Assembly: GCA_014859985.1 (NCBI GenBank)
Contig: JACZKN010000301.1
Location: 1-13,696 of the forward strand
Source of the DNA: Candidatus Krumholzibacteriia bacterium
GTDB taxonomy: Bacteria; Krumholzibacteriota; Krumholzibacteriia; LZORAL124-64-63
Direction of reading: 5' to 3'
DNA length: 13,696 nucleotides
The translations under genes and the position numbers were made by a program. Positions 1 through 8,924 of this stretch are shown piece by piece; positions within the stretch are counted from its first letter, which is position 1, and each line of letters begins with the position of its first letter. The notes beneath the pieces are model-generated. The model was not told where the DNA came from. It searched no databases and saw nothing but the letters and a program-made list of their open reading frames with translations.

Positions 1-20
1 AGAATGTGTATAAGAGACAG
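1..20 (+). other. Residual Tn5/Nextera mosaic-end adapter sequence
   Basis: The first 20 bases match the 19-bp Tn5 mosaic end used in Nextera libraries, with one extra A near the outer edge. The 17 bases ATGTGTATAAGAGACAG are exact. This is untrimmed library adapter, not genomic sequence. Translation across it gives the peptides MCIRDR and MYKRQ on the plus strand and VSYTH on the minus strand, which are typical adapter-derived peptides. Genomic sequence starts at about base 21. Confidence 0.96.
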
Positions 21-249
21 GCAGCGGTTCGTCCGCGCCGCCGCGCAGGATCTCCAGGGTCCCGTCGGCGTGGATCACGCCGGTCAGGCCCGGCAGCAGC
101 TCGGCGGTGCGCACGGGCTGCGGCGCGGCGCCGTGGGCCGCCGTCGCCAACACCAGGGCAACACAAAGCGCCGCCCCCGAAGGGGCGGTCCACCGGGCGC
201 GCCCGCGGCGCAGCATCCGGAGTGCATTGGTCCTGGTGACGCCGGTCAT
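1..249 (-). CDS. Secreted or exported protein, N-terminal fragment (cut by contig end)
   Basis: An open minus-strand frame starts with ATG at 249-247 and runs off the window without a stop. Only bases 21-249, about 76 codons, are genomic; the last few codons are adapter. The N-terminus looks like a signal peptide: basic residues (RMLRRGRARW) precede a hydrophobic stretch (AALCVALVLATAAHGA), with signal-peptidase-like small residues around residues 37-44. The mature part begins PQPVRTAELLPGLTGVIHADG. I do not recognise the family, and too little is present to assign a function. A second in-frame ATG at 216-214 would give a more compact signal peptide and may be the true start. Neither ATG has a clear Shine-Dalgarno sequence. 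It lies downstream of gyrA on the same strand but has its own promoter-like sequence, so it is probably a separate unit. The existence of the gene is likely; its identity is unknown. Confidence 0.6.
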   Translation of the reverse strand, partial: MTGVTRTNALRMLRRGRARWTAPSGAALCVALVLATAAHGAAPQPVRTAELLPGLTGVIHADGTLEILRGGADEPLPVSYTHS

Positions 250-256
250 GGCATTG

Positions 257-285
257 ATACTAGGCTCGCCTGTCGGGGGAATCAA
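257..285 (-). promoter_or_regulatory. Sigma70-like promoter for the truncated secreted-protein gene
   Basis: On the minus strand, TTGATT (285-280) and TAGTAT (262-257) are separated by 17 bases. Each hexamer matches the sigma70 consensus at 4 of 6 positions. Transcription would begin near 250, almost at the ATG at 249. The mRNA would then be leaderless, or translation would begin at the inner ATG at 216. Confidence 0.5.
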
Positions 286-353
286 GCGCCCGGAACCGTG
301 CTCGCGCAACCTGCATGGGCGGGCGCGGTTGGCCCGGGGGCGCCGGGACGACG

Positions 354-378
354 GGGGCGCCTTTGACCCCGGCGCCCC
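354..378 (-). terminator. GC-rich hairpin just after gyrA (candidate terminator)
   Basis: Five bases after the gyrA stop, GGGGCGCC and GGCGCCCC form a perfect 8-bp stem around a 9-base loop. There is no U-tract, so intrinsic termination is uncertain. A competing GC-rich pairing with sequence around 335-345 is possible. Its position between gyrA and the next same-strand gene supports a terminator or mRNA-end stabiliser. Confidence 0.45.
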
Positions 379-383
379 GGTCC

Positions 384-2984
<2,601 letters not shown>

Positions 2985-3025
2985 TCCTCGCCTCTTCGTA
3001 GGTTTCCCGCGCCCGGATACCGCGC

Positions 3026-4990
3026 TCAGATATCCAGGTTGTCCACGTTCACCAGGGCGGCGTTCTCCTCGATGAACCGCCGCCGCGGCTCCACCTCGTC
3101 GCCCATCAGGATGGTGAAGATGTGATCGGCCTCGGCCGCGTCCGCCACCAAGACGCGGGTCATGGTCCGCGTGTCCGGGTTCATGGTGGTCTCCCAGAGC
3201 TGGTCGGGGTTCATCTCGCCCAGGCCCTTGTAGCGCTGGACGTAGACGCCCTTCTGGCCGCCCATCTCCTGCACCAACCTGTCCTTCTGGGCGTCGCTGT
3301 AGGCGTAGACCTCGGTCTTGCCCTTCTTGACCCGGTACAGGGGCGGCTCGGCGATGAACATGTGCCCTCCCTCGATGATCTCGCGGAAGTGCCGGAAGAA
3401 CAGGGTCAGGATCAGGGTGCGGATGTGGCTGCCGTCCACGTCGGCGTCGGTCATGATGATGATGCGGTGGTAGCGCAGCTTCGTGAGGTCGAAGATGCCC
3501 GCGCCGATGCCCGCGCCCAGGGCGGTGATGATGGTCCGGATCTCGTCGTTGCCCAGCATCTTGTCCAGGCGCGCCTTCTCCACGTTGAGGATCTTGCCCT
3601 TCAGGGGCAGGATGGCCTGGAAGCGGCGGTCGCGGCCCTGCTTGGCCGAACCGCCGGCCGAGTCGCCCTCCACCAGGTAGATCTCGCACTCGGACGGGTC
3701 GCGGCTGGAGCAGTCGGCCAGCTTGCCGGGCAGGGCGGCCGAATCCAGGGCCGACTTGCGCCGCGTCAGGTCGCGGGCGCGCCGCGCCGCCTCGCGGCCC
3801 TGGGCCGCCTGCACGCACTTGGCGACGATGGCCTTGGCCTCGCGGGGATGCTCGTCCAGGTACTGGGCCAGGTAGGTGTTGACCAGGGCCTCCACCTGCC
3901 CCTTGACCTCGGTGTTGCCCAGCTTGGTCTTGGTCTGGCCCTCGAACTGGGGCTCGGGGACCTTCACCGAGATGATCGCGGTCAGGCCCTCGCGCACGTC
4001 GTCGCCGGACAGCCCCTTGAGGTCCTTCTTCAGGGCCCCGGACGCGGTGGCGTAGGCGTTCAGCGTGCGGGTCAGGCCGGCGCGGAAGCCCGAGAGGTGG
4101 CTGCCGCCCTCGGTGGTGTTGATGTTGTTGGCGAAGGTGAACAGCGCCTCGCTGTAGCCGTCGTTGTAGTCCATGGCGATCTCGATCTGCACGCCGTCCT
4201 TCTCGCCCTCGAAGTAGACGGGTGCGGGGCAGATCACCGTGCGGCCCTCGTTCAGCCAGCGCACGTACTCGACGACGCCGCCCTCGAAGCGGAAGGCGTC
4301 TTCGCGCGGCTTCTCGCCCCGCAGGTCGACGATGCCGATGCGCACGCCGCGGTTCAGGAAGGCCAGCTCGCGCAGGCGGCCGCGCAGGGTCTCGTACGAA
4401 TAGACGAGCTCGGGGAAGATCTCGTGGTCGGCCTTGAAGGTGATGGTCGTGCCGCTGCGGTCGGGCGGGCAGTCGCCGGTCTCGCGGATGGCGCCGCGCG
4501 GCTTGCCGCGGTCGAAGTCCATCACGTAGACCCGGCCCTCGCGGCGCACCTCGGCCGTCAGCCACTCCGACAGGGCGTTCACGCAACTGACGCCCACGCC
4601 GTGCAGGCCGCCGGAGACCTTGTAGCTGCCCTTGTCGAACTTGCCGCCCGCGTGCAGGCTGGTCAGCACCACCTCCAGGGCCGGCTTGCCCTCGGTCTTG
4701 TGCATGTCGACCGGGATGCCGCGCCCGTTGTCGGTCACGGTGATGATCTCGCCCCGGCCGATCTGCACCCGGATCTCGTCGCAGTAGCCGGCCATGGCCT
4801 CGTCGATGGAGTTGTCCACCACCTCGTAGACCAGGTGGTGCAGGCCGCGCACGCCGGTGTCGCCGATGTACATGGCCGGGCGCTTGCGCACCGCGTCGAG
4901 GCCCTTGAGCACCTGGATGCCCTGGGCGGTGTACTGCTTCGAGGCCTCGGCGCCGTTGTGCCGCGGCCCGTTCGTGTTCGCTTCGTTCAT
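3026..4990 (-). CDS. gyrB: DNA gyrase subunit B
   Basis: Encodes the 654-residue ATPase subunit of DNA gyrase. The GHKL ATPase domain is at the N-terminus: EVVDNSIDEA (56-65), DNGRGIP (87-93) and GGLHGVGVS (127-135). The transducer has the QTKTKLGNT loop (352-360). The TOPRIM domain has EGDSAGG (441-447) and the metal-binding DADVDG (515-520). The C-terminal part has YKGLGEMN (587-594) and ends NVDNLDI. The length matches the shorter GyrB type without the extra domain of about 170 residues found in E. coli. The ATG start overlaps the stop of the upstream DUF721 gene in an ATGA. An AGGAGG lies 14 bases upstream, rather far, so translation is probably also coupled to the upstream gene. gyrA follows after 41 bases. 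Confidence 0.98.
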   Translation of the reverse strand: MNEANTNGPRHNGAEASKQYTAQGIQVLKGLDAVRKRPAMYIGDTGVRGLHHLVYEVVDNSIDEAMAGYCDEIRVQIGRGEIITVTDNGRGIPVDMHKTEGKPALEVVLTSLHAGGKFDKGSYKVSGGLHGVGVSCVNALSEWLTAEVRREGRVYVMDFDRGKPRGAIRETGDCPPDRSGTTITFKADHEIFPELVYSYETLRGRLRELAFLNRGVRIGIVDLRGEKPREDAFRFEGGVVEYVRWLNEGRTVICPAPVYFEGEKDGVQIEIAMDYNDGYSEALFTFANNINTTEGGSHLSGFRAGLTRTLNAYATASGALKKDLKGLSGDDVREGLTAIISVKVPEPQFEGQTKTKLGNTEVKGQVEALVNTYLAQYLDEHPREAKAIVAKCVQAAQGREAARRARDLTRRKSALDSAALPGKLADCSSRDPSECEIYLVEGDSAGGSAKQGRDRRFQAILPLKGKILNVEKARLDKMLGNDEIRTIITALGAGIGAGIFDLTKLRYHRIIIMTDADVDGSHIRTLILTLFFRHFREIIEGGHMFIAEPPLYRVKKGKTEVYAYSDAQKDRLVQEMGGQKGVYVQRYKGLGEMNPDQLWETTMNPDTRTMTRVLVADAAEADHIFTILMGDEVEPRRRFIEENAALVNVDNLDI

Positions 4991-5328
4991 GGTTGGCTAC
5001 CCGGCCTCCTGCCGCGTCGGGGGCGGTCGATCCACTGGACCGCAGTGACCGTGCCGTCGCCGTACCTGGCGTTGAATTTGCGGATGATCTCGGGGATCAG
5101 CATGGTCAACTCATGCCGCCACGCCCCGTGATCGGCCTCGAGGACGAGGACGCCGTCGACCAGGTCGGCCGCGCGCGAATGCGCGGCGATCTTGTCGCCG
5201 ACGATCTCCCGCCAGCCCAGCAGGGCGGCGCGCTCCTCCAGGCGGTCCTGCAGGCCGCTGCGGCGGAGTGCGCTCTCGAGGATCCGGGAAACGGGCTGGA
5301 GGCCCGGTCTGTCCTGCCGTCCGGCCAT
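4987..5328 (-). CDS. dciA: DUF721 / DciA-family protein (probable replicative-helicase loader or partner)
   Basis: Encodes 113 residues with the DUF721 core: an N-terminal helix (PVSRILESALRRSGLQDRL), then LLGWREIVGDKIAAHS with the conserved Trp39, then DGVLVLEADHGAWRHEL and a helix ending FNARYGD, with a short basic tail. DUF721 proteins named DciA are considered the ancestral bacterial loaders or activators of the DnaB helicase. Assignment here rests on the domain and on the recF-DUF721-gyrB gene order also seen in actinobacteria. A longer frame reaches back to 5436, but it overlaps recF and has no typical N-terminus. ATG at 5328 is preceded by GGGAGGGG and leaves 50 bases after recF, so I chose that start. 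The stop overlaps the gyrB start by ATGA. Confidence 0.85.
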   Translation of the reverse strand: MAGRQDRPGLQPVSRILESALRRSGLQDRLEERAALLGWREIVGDKIAAHSRAADLVDGVLVLEADHGAWRHELTMLIPEIIRKFNARYGDGTVTAVQWIDRPRRGRRPGSQP

Positions 5329-5378
5329 GGTGTCCGGCCGCCCCTCCCGCGGTGGTGACCGGCGAGGGCCGCGCCGTC

Positions 5379-6578
5379 TCAGTCGGCGCCCCCGTCCGCC
5401 GGGATGTCCGTGATCCGGCCGGCCTCCACGCGCCACGCCTTCAGGCCCTCGGGCCGCCAGTCGGCGATGTCGCCGGGGCGGGCGGTGGCGATGAACACCT
5501 GGTGGAGCCGCGACGCCATCTCCTGCAGCCGCCGGGTGCGCTCCCGGTCCAGCTCGCTGAAGATGTCGTCCAGGAAGAGCACCGGACGGACCCCGCGGCG
5601 CCGGTCGAGGGCGTCGCTGCGCGCGAGGATCAGGGCGATGGCCGCCGAGCGGGTCTCGCCCCGGGATCCGAAGGTGCGCAGATCCAGTCCGTCAGGCCCT
5701 CCGAGCCGGACTTCGAAGTCGTCCAGCTGGGGCCCCGTCAGGGGACGGCCACGCTGGATTTCCGACCCCACAATATAATCCATTTCCGCCGAAACATCCT
5801 GTTCCAGGGCGTGATTTCCCGAACGATTTTCGACCCCGGCGTCGCCCCCGGAAGACACCGCCCGGGCCACCGACTCCAGCCGGGGCCGGTAGGTGAAGAC
5901 CAGGGGCTGGTCCGTGCCGGCCAGGTCCCGGTGGATGCGGTCGGCGAAGGGGGTCAGCAGGGCCGCATATTCCGCCCGGCCCAGGCTCACCGGCGCTGCG
6001 TGGTGGGCGAGTTCGGCGTTCCAGGCCGCCAGTTCACGCCGGGCCTGCGCGCCGTTCACCGCACCCCGCCGGAGGTCGCGCAGCAGCCCCGTCTTCTGCT
6101 TCAGGGCCCGCTGGAAGGCCGTCAGGTGGGCCAGGTAGGCGGGATCGATCTCGGCCATGCCCTGGTCCGCGAACTGGCGGCGCCGTTCCGGCCCCCCCTG
6201 AACCAGGCGGATGCTGTCGGGGTCGAAGAAGACCGTCGCCAGGCGGCCCACCAGGTCGGTCCGCCGCCGCACCGCCTCCCCGTCGATGCGCAGCCGGCGC
6301 CCCCCGCTGCGGTCCAGGCCGAACTCGCAGGCCAAGCGGGCGCCCGCGTCCTCCTCCAGCTCGAGGGCCACGTGCAGCTCGTCGCGGTCGAAGGCGATCA
6401 GGTCCTCGTTGCGGCTGCCCCGGTGGCTGCGCCCCAGGGCCAGCCAGTTCAGCGCCTCCAGGAGGTTGGTCTTGCCCTCGCCGTTGCGGCCCTGCACGAG
6501 GTTGACCCCGGGGGAAAAGGCGAGAGCGGCCTCGGAGAGGTTCCGGAAGCCGCTCAGCCGGGCGGTGACGATGCGCAT
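5379..6578 (-). CDS. recF: DNA replication and repair protein RecF
   Basis: Encodes a 399-residue SMC-like ATPase that acts with RecO and RecR to load RecA at gaps. The Walker A motif is GRNGEGKTN (30-38). The Walker B/D-loop is LFLDDIFSELD (334-344), and the ABC-type signature region is SRGETRS (305-311). The middle carries the usual RRRQFADQG...PAYLAHLTAFQRALK segment. Several normally conserved positions differ: GPQLDD (282-287) replaces the usual GPHRDD, and the signature has Glu where Gln is typical. Residues about 243-275 look family-atypical and are encoded by a locally AT-richer stretch (about 5755-5835). The start ATG is 9 bases after the dnaN stop, with no clear Shine-Dalgarno, so expression probably depends on coupling to dnaN. 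Confidence 0.94.
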   Translation of the reverse strand: MRIVTARLSGFRNLSEAALAFSPGVNLVQGRNGEGKTNLLEALNWLALGRSHRGSRNEDLIAFDRDELHVALELEEDAGARLACEFGLDRSGGRRLRIDGEAVRRRTDLVGRLATVFFDPDSIRLVQGGPERRRQFADQGMAEIDPAYLAHLTAFQRALKQKTGLLRDLRRGAVNGAQARRELAAWNAELAHHAAPVSLGRAEYAALLTPFADRIHRDLAGTDQPLVFTYRPRLESVARAVSSGGDAGVENRSGNHALEQDVSAEMDYIVGSEIQRGRPLTGPQLDDFEVRLGGPDGLDLRTFGSRGETRSAAIALILARSDALDRRRGVRPVLFLDDIFSELDRERTRRLQEMASRLHQVFIATARPGDIADWRPEGLKAWRVEAGRITDIPADGGAD

Positions 6579-6587
6579 CGGCCGCGG

Positions 6588-7721
6588 CTAGTCGCCGGCC
6601 AGGCGCAGGGGCATCAGCAGACAGAGGACGCCCGTGTCCTGGCCCTCGTCGCCCAGGGGCCGGATCAGGGCGGCGCTCTGGGCGTCGCGCAGGGAGAGGG
6701 CCACGGTGTCGGCCCGCAGGTTCTTCAGGATGTCCTGCAGGTAGCTGAAGTTGAAGCCGATCTCCAGGGCCGGGCCGTCGTAGCCGACGGCCACCTCGTC
6801 CTCGGACTGGCTGCCCTCGGTGCCCCGGGCGGACAGCTCCATGCGGCCCTTCTCGATGCCCAGCTTGATCTGGCTGGTGATGCGGTCGGCGGTGATGGCG
6901 ACGCGGCGGATGGCCTGGATGAACTCGGCCTTGTCCACGGTCACGTCCTTGTCGTTGTCCTTGGGGATGACCGCGGTGTAGTCGGGGAACGGGCCCTCGA
7001 GCAGCCGCGTGTGCAGCACCGTGCCGCCGGCGCGGAAGGAGAGCTGGTTCTCGGCCATGAACATGGTCACCGTCGGGGCTTCCTCGTCGTCCATCGCCGC
7101 GACGATGCGCGGCAACTGGCGCAGGCCCGCGGTGTCGACGATCACGTTGCGGTCGCCGGGTACGTCCCACGCCATGGCGCGTTCGCTGCGGGCCAGGCGG
7201 TGGGCGTCGGTGGCCACCAGGGTCAGCTTGTCGGCGCGGATCTCCCAGAGGATGCCCATCAACGCCGGCCGGGTCTCGTCGCGGGAGACGGCGTAGCTGG
7301 TCTCGTTGATCATGTCGATGAGCGCGCCGGCGGCGAGCTCGAGGCCGTTCTTCTCCTCGAGCTGCTTGAGCTTCGGGTACTCCTCGACGTTCATCGTGTT
7401 CTCGGTCAGCCGGGCCTTGCCGCCGTCGAGGCGGATCTGCTGGCCCTTCTGGGCGATGGTCACCTGGCCCGGGCGCAGGCTGCGCACGAAGGGCACGAAC
7501 TTCATGGCCGGAATGGCGACGCGACCCTCGTCCTTGATCTCGACCTTGTCCGTGCTCGTGGTGATGGAGATGTCCAGGTTGGTCGCCGACAGGATCAGCC
7601 TGCCGCCCTTGGCCTCCATGAGCACGCAGGTCAGGATCGGCAGCGTGGTCTTGGCGGGCACGACGTTGGCGATGACGTCCAAGGCCTTCTGCAGTTCATC
7701 CTGCTGGATCGCGAACTTCAC
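6588..7721 (-). CDS. dnaN: DNA polymerase III beta subunit (sliding clamp)
   Basis: Encodes 377 residues, the normal length for the beta clamp, a ring that tethers polymerase III and other proteins to DNA. Clamp-typical stretches are visible: the N-terminal PAKTTLPILTCVLMEA, then LPRIVAAM, LLEGPFPDYTAVIP in the middle domain, and the C-terminal LCLLMPLRL, which corresponds to E. coli VVMPMRL in the client-binding region. The start is GTG, not ATG; GGAGGA lies 6 bases upstream, and the protein begins MKFAIQQDELQKAL, as expected for the family. It leads an apparent dnaN-recF-dciA-gyrB-gyrA operon from its own promoter at 7782-7810. Confidence 0.97.
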   Translation of the reverse strand: MKFAIQQDELQKALDVIANVVPAKTTLPILTCVLMEAKGGRLILSATNLDISITTSTDKVEIKDEGRVAIPAMKFVPFVRSLRPGQVTIAQKGQQIRLDGGKARLTENTMNVEEYPKLKQLEEKNGLELAAGALIDMINETSYAVSRDETRPALMGILWEIRADKLTLVATDAHRLARSERAMAWDVPGDRNVIVDTAGLRQLPRIVAAMDDEEAPTVTMFMAENQLSFRAGGTVLHTRLLEGPFPDYTAVIPKDNDKDVTVDKAEFIQAIRRVAITADRITSQIKLGIEKGRMELSARGTEGSQSEDEVAVGYDGPALEIGFNFSYLQDILKNLRADTVALSLRDAQSAALIRPLGDEGQDTGVLCLLMPLRLAGD

Positions 7722-7727
7722 TGGGGG

Positions 7728-7733
7728 TCCTCC
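7728..7733 (-). promoter_or_regulatory. Shine-Dalgarno site fixing the GTG start of dnaN
   Basis: GGAGGA on the minus strand lies 6 bases before the GTG at 7721-7719. It is the strongest ribosome binding site in the replication cluster and supports the non-ATG start. Confidence 0.85.
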
Positions 7734-7781
7734 GGCCAGGGGTGTGACGGGTGCGGTGCGGCGCGTGTCGCTGGGATCGCC

Positions 7782-7810
7782 ATGATAGGAGATCCCCAGC
7801 CTCCGATCAA
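7782..7810 (-). promoter_or_regulatory. Sigma70-like promoter of the dnaN operon
   Basis: On the minus strand, TTGATC (7810-7805) and TATCAT (7787-7782) are separated by 17 bases. The -10 matches consensus at 5 of 6 positions and the -35 at 4 of 6. The start would fall near 7775, giving a leader of about 54 bases before dnaN. The sequence just upstream is locally AT-rich (TATATA at about 7820-7827), unusual for this region. Confidence 0.65.
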
Positions 7811-7923
7811 GCCTCTTGGATATATAGAGAAACAGTGGATGCAGTAGGGGCCGGGGATATCATGGACAACCGGCCGGGCGCGGCGAAACAGGTTAGGGTT
7901 CATGGTCTTCCCCGATCGACGGG

Positions 7924-7975
7924 CGGGGGACAACCCGGCGTGAAAACCGCCTCATGATCCCCCGGTTGTCCCCCG
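7924..7975. repeat. 12-bp perfect inverted repeat
   Basis: CGGGGGACAACC (7924-7935) and GGTTGTCCCCCG (7964-7975) are perfect reverse complements with a 28-base spacer. Each arm contains one of the TTGTCCCC-like motifs. Confidence 0.85.
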
Positions 7976-8003
7976 CCGTTGCTGCTGTCCCCGCAACGGC
8001 GGG
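7972..8003. repeat. 11-bp perfect inverted repeat (hairpin) in the dnaN upstream region
   Basis: CCCGCCGTTGC (7972-7982) and GCAACGGCGGG (7993-8003) are perfect reverse complements with a 10-base loop TGCTGTCCCC, which itself contains one of the box-like motifs. Neither strand has a T-tract after it, so a plain terminator is not the obvious reading. Confidence 0.8.
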
Positions 8004-8087
8004 ATTGTCGGCTCCTTGTCCCCGGCTGTCCCCCGGCTTATCCCAGGGCGAATCGCGGGACGATGCGCCGCTGGGGCGCACGGCCCG

Positions 8088-8126
8088 GCCCCCGCAGGGT
8101 TCGTGCCCGCGGGCGGCTGCGGGGGC
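8088..8126 (-). terminator. Hairpin downstream of the methyltransferase gene (candidate terminator)
   Basis: GCCCCCGCAG (8088-8097) and CTGCGGGGGC (8117-8126) form a perfect 10-bp stem. The loop contains a second perfect palindrome, GCCCGCGGGC (8105-8114). It starts 9 bases after the methyltransferase stop, at the end of the dnaA transcription unit. No T-tract is present, so the terminator role is inferred from position and stem strength. Confidence 0.5.
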
Positions 8127-8135
8127 GGGTCCGAA

Positions 8136-8924
8136 TCAGCGGCAGACGGCCAGGTTGGCCACGATGGGCGCGATCATGGGACCTTGCACCTGCCAGGGGC
8201 CGAGGCGGCGGTCCATCTCCGCGACGATGGCGGCTTCCTTGGCGGCGCGTTCGGCGGCCGGGGCCGCGGCCTCCGGGATATAGCGCAGGAAGGCGCCGGC
8301 GAAGTCCCCGGCCGAAGGGTGCGCCGTATGCACGCCGACCCGGGTGATGGAGACCCTGGCGAAAGAGGCGGCCAGCAGGCCCCGCAGGTCGTCCTCTTCC
8401 GGCAGCGAGAAGGGCGCGGTGGCGCAGGCGGCCGCGGCGGGGCCCAGATGCCGGTCCAGCACGTCGCGCAGGGCCAGGTAGAAGGGGCAGTCGGCGATGT
8501 GGCTCCAGCACATGACCGCGACCCGGCCGCCGTCGGCGGTGACCCGCCGCATCTGGGCGACGACCGCCGCGCGGTCGGCCGCGAACTGCAGGCCCTGGTG
8601 GCAGAGGACGAGGCTGAAGGAACGGTCGGCGAAAGGCAGCAGGCCCATGTCGGCCCGGACCCAGGCGGCCGGCGCCTGCCCCGTGTACAGGGAGGCGGCC
8701 TTCCTCAGGACGTTAGGACCCACGTCCACGCCGCACACGTACCCGCGCGGGCCGCTCAGCGTGCCAGCCTTGCAGGCCCCGATGCCGCTGCCGCAGGCCA
8801 GGTCCAGCACCGTGTCGCCGGTGTGGGGCCGGGCCGCGGCGATCAGGTGACGGATCGCCGGTTCGAAAAGCACGGCATCGAAGCTGTAGGACGGGCGCTT
8901 GGCGCTGCCCGGCCCCACGTTCAT
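8136..8924 (-). CDS. Class I SAM-dependent methyltransferase (Methyltransf_11/UbiE-like), substrate unknown
   Basis: Encodes 262 residues with a Rossmann-type methyltransferase fold. Motif I is VLDLACGSGIGACKAG (39-54). The acidic residue that binds the SAM ribose is in VCGVDVG (D67). Motif II is ADMGLLPFADRSFSLVLCHQGLQF (91-114), and motif III is DGGRVAVMCWS. The C-terminal third (about 145-262) probably holds substrate-specific elements. The pattern is that of small-molecule or quinone-type methyltransferases. There is no DPPY or PCQ motif of a DNA methylase and no RNA-binding domain. The ATG overlaps the dnaA stop in an ATGA, so it is probably translated by coupling to dnaA. An enzyme in this position, between dnaA and dnaN, is unusual. 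The fold is confident; its role is not known. Confidence 0.88.
   Translation of the reverse strand: MNVGPGSAKRPSYSFDAVLFEPAIRHLIAAARPHTGDTVLDLACGSGIGACKAGTLSGPRGYVCGVDVGPNVLRKAASLYTGQAPAAWVRADMGLLPFADRSFSLVLCHQGLQFAADRAAVVAQMRRVTADGGRVAVMCWSHIADCPFYLALRDVLDRHLGPAAAACATAPFSLPEEDDLRGLLAASFARVSITRVGVHTAHPSAGDFAGAFLRYIPEAAAPAAERAAKEAAIVAEMDRRLGPWQVQGPMIAPIVANLAVCR

Larger units (their letters stand above)
7861..8046. promoter_or_regulatory. Cluster of DnaA-box-like TTGTCCCC motifs, candidate origin sub-region
   Basis: This non-coding stretch upstream of dnaN carries eight related 9-mers. Two are on the minus strand: TTGTCCATG (7869-7861) and TTGTCCCCC (7933-7925). Six are on the plus strand: TTGTCCCCC (7966), CTGTCCCCG (7985), TTGTCGGCT (8005), TTGTCCCCG (8016), CTGTCCCCC (8026) and TTATCCCAG (8038). 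The last four are spaced 10-12 bases, about one helical turn. The best copies differ by two bases from TTGTCCACA, the form preferred in GC-rich actinobacteria. With the AT-rich patch at 7817-7835 and the position beside dnaN, this resembles an origin element. The individual boxes are weak, so the call is an inference. Confidence 0.5.

Noticed and set aside
1..366. Plus-strand open frames starting in the first bases (MCIRDR..., MYKRQ...)
   Set aside because: They begin in the adapter and run opposite the signal-peptide gene; they are artefacts.
2985..4586. Upstream extension of the gyrA frame across gyrB
   Set aside because: The frame is open by chance over gyrB; the real gyrA starts at 2984.
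3122..5131. Long plus-strand open frame opposite gyrB and dciA
   Set aside because: Antisense shadow with the same low-complexity composition; the minus-strand genes are unambiguous.
5774..5779. TATAAT on the plus strand within recF
   Set aside because: A perfect -10 hexamer, but there is no -35 at the right distance and no gene on that strand; it arises from the AT-rich coding patch.
5268..7847. Long plus-strand open frame opposite recF and dnaN
   Set aside because: Antisense shadow; no recognisable protein motifs and no ribosome binding site.
7722..7933. Small open frames between dnaN and the methyltransferase
   Set aside because: They overlap the dnaN promoter and inverted repeats, have no convincing ribosome sites and show no recognisable domains.
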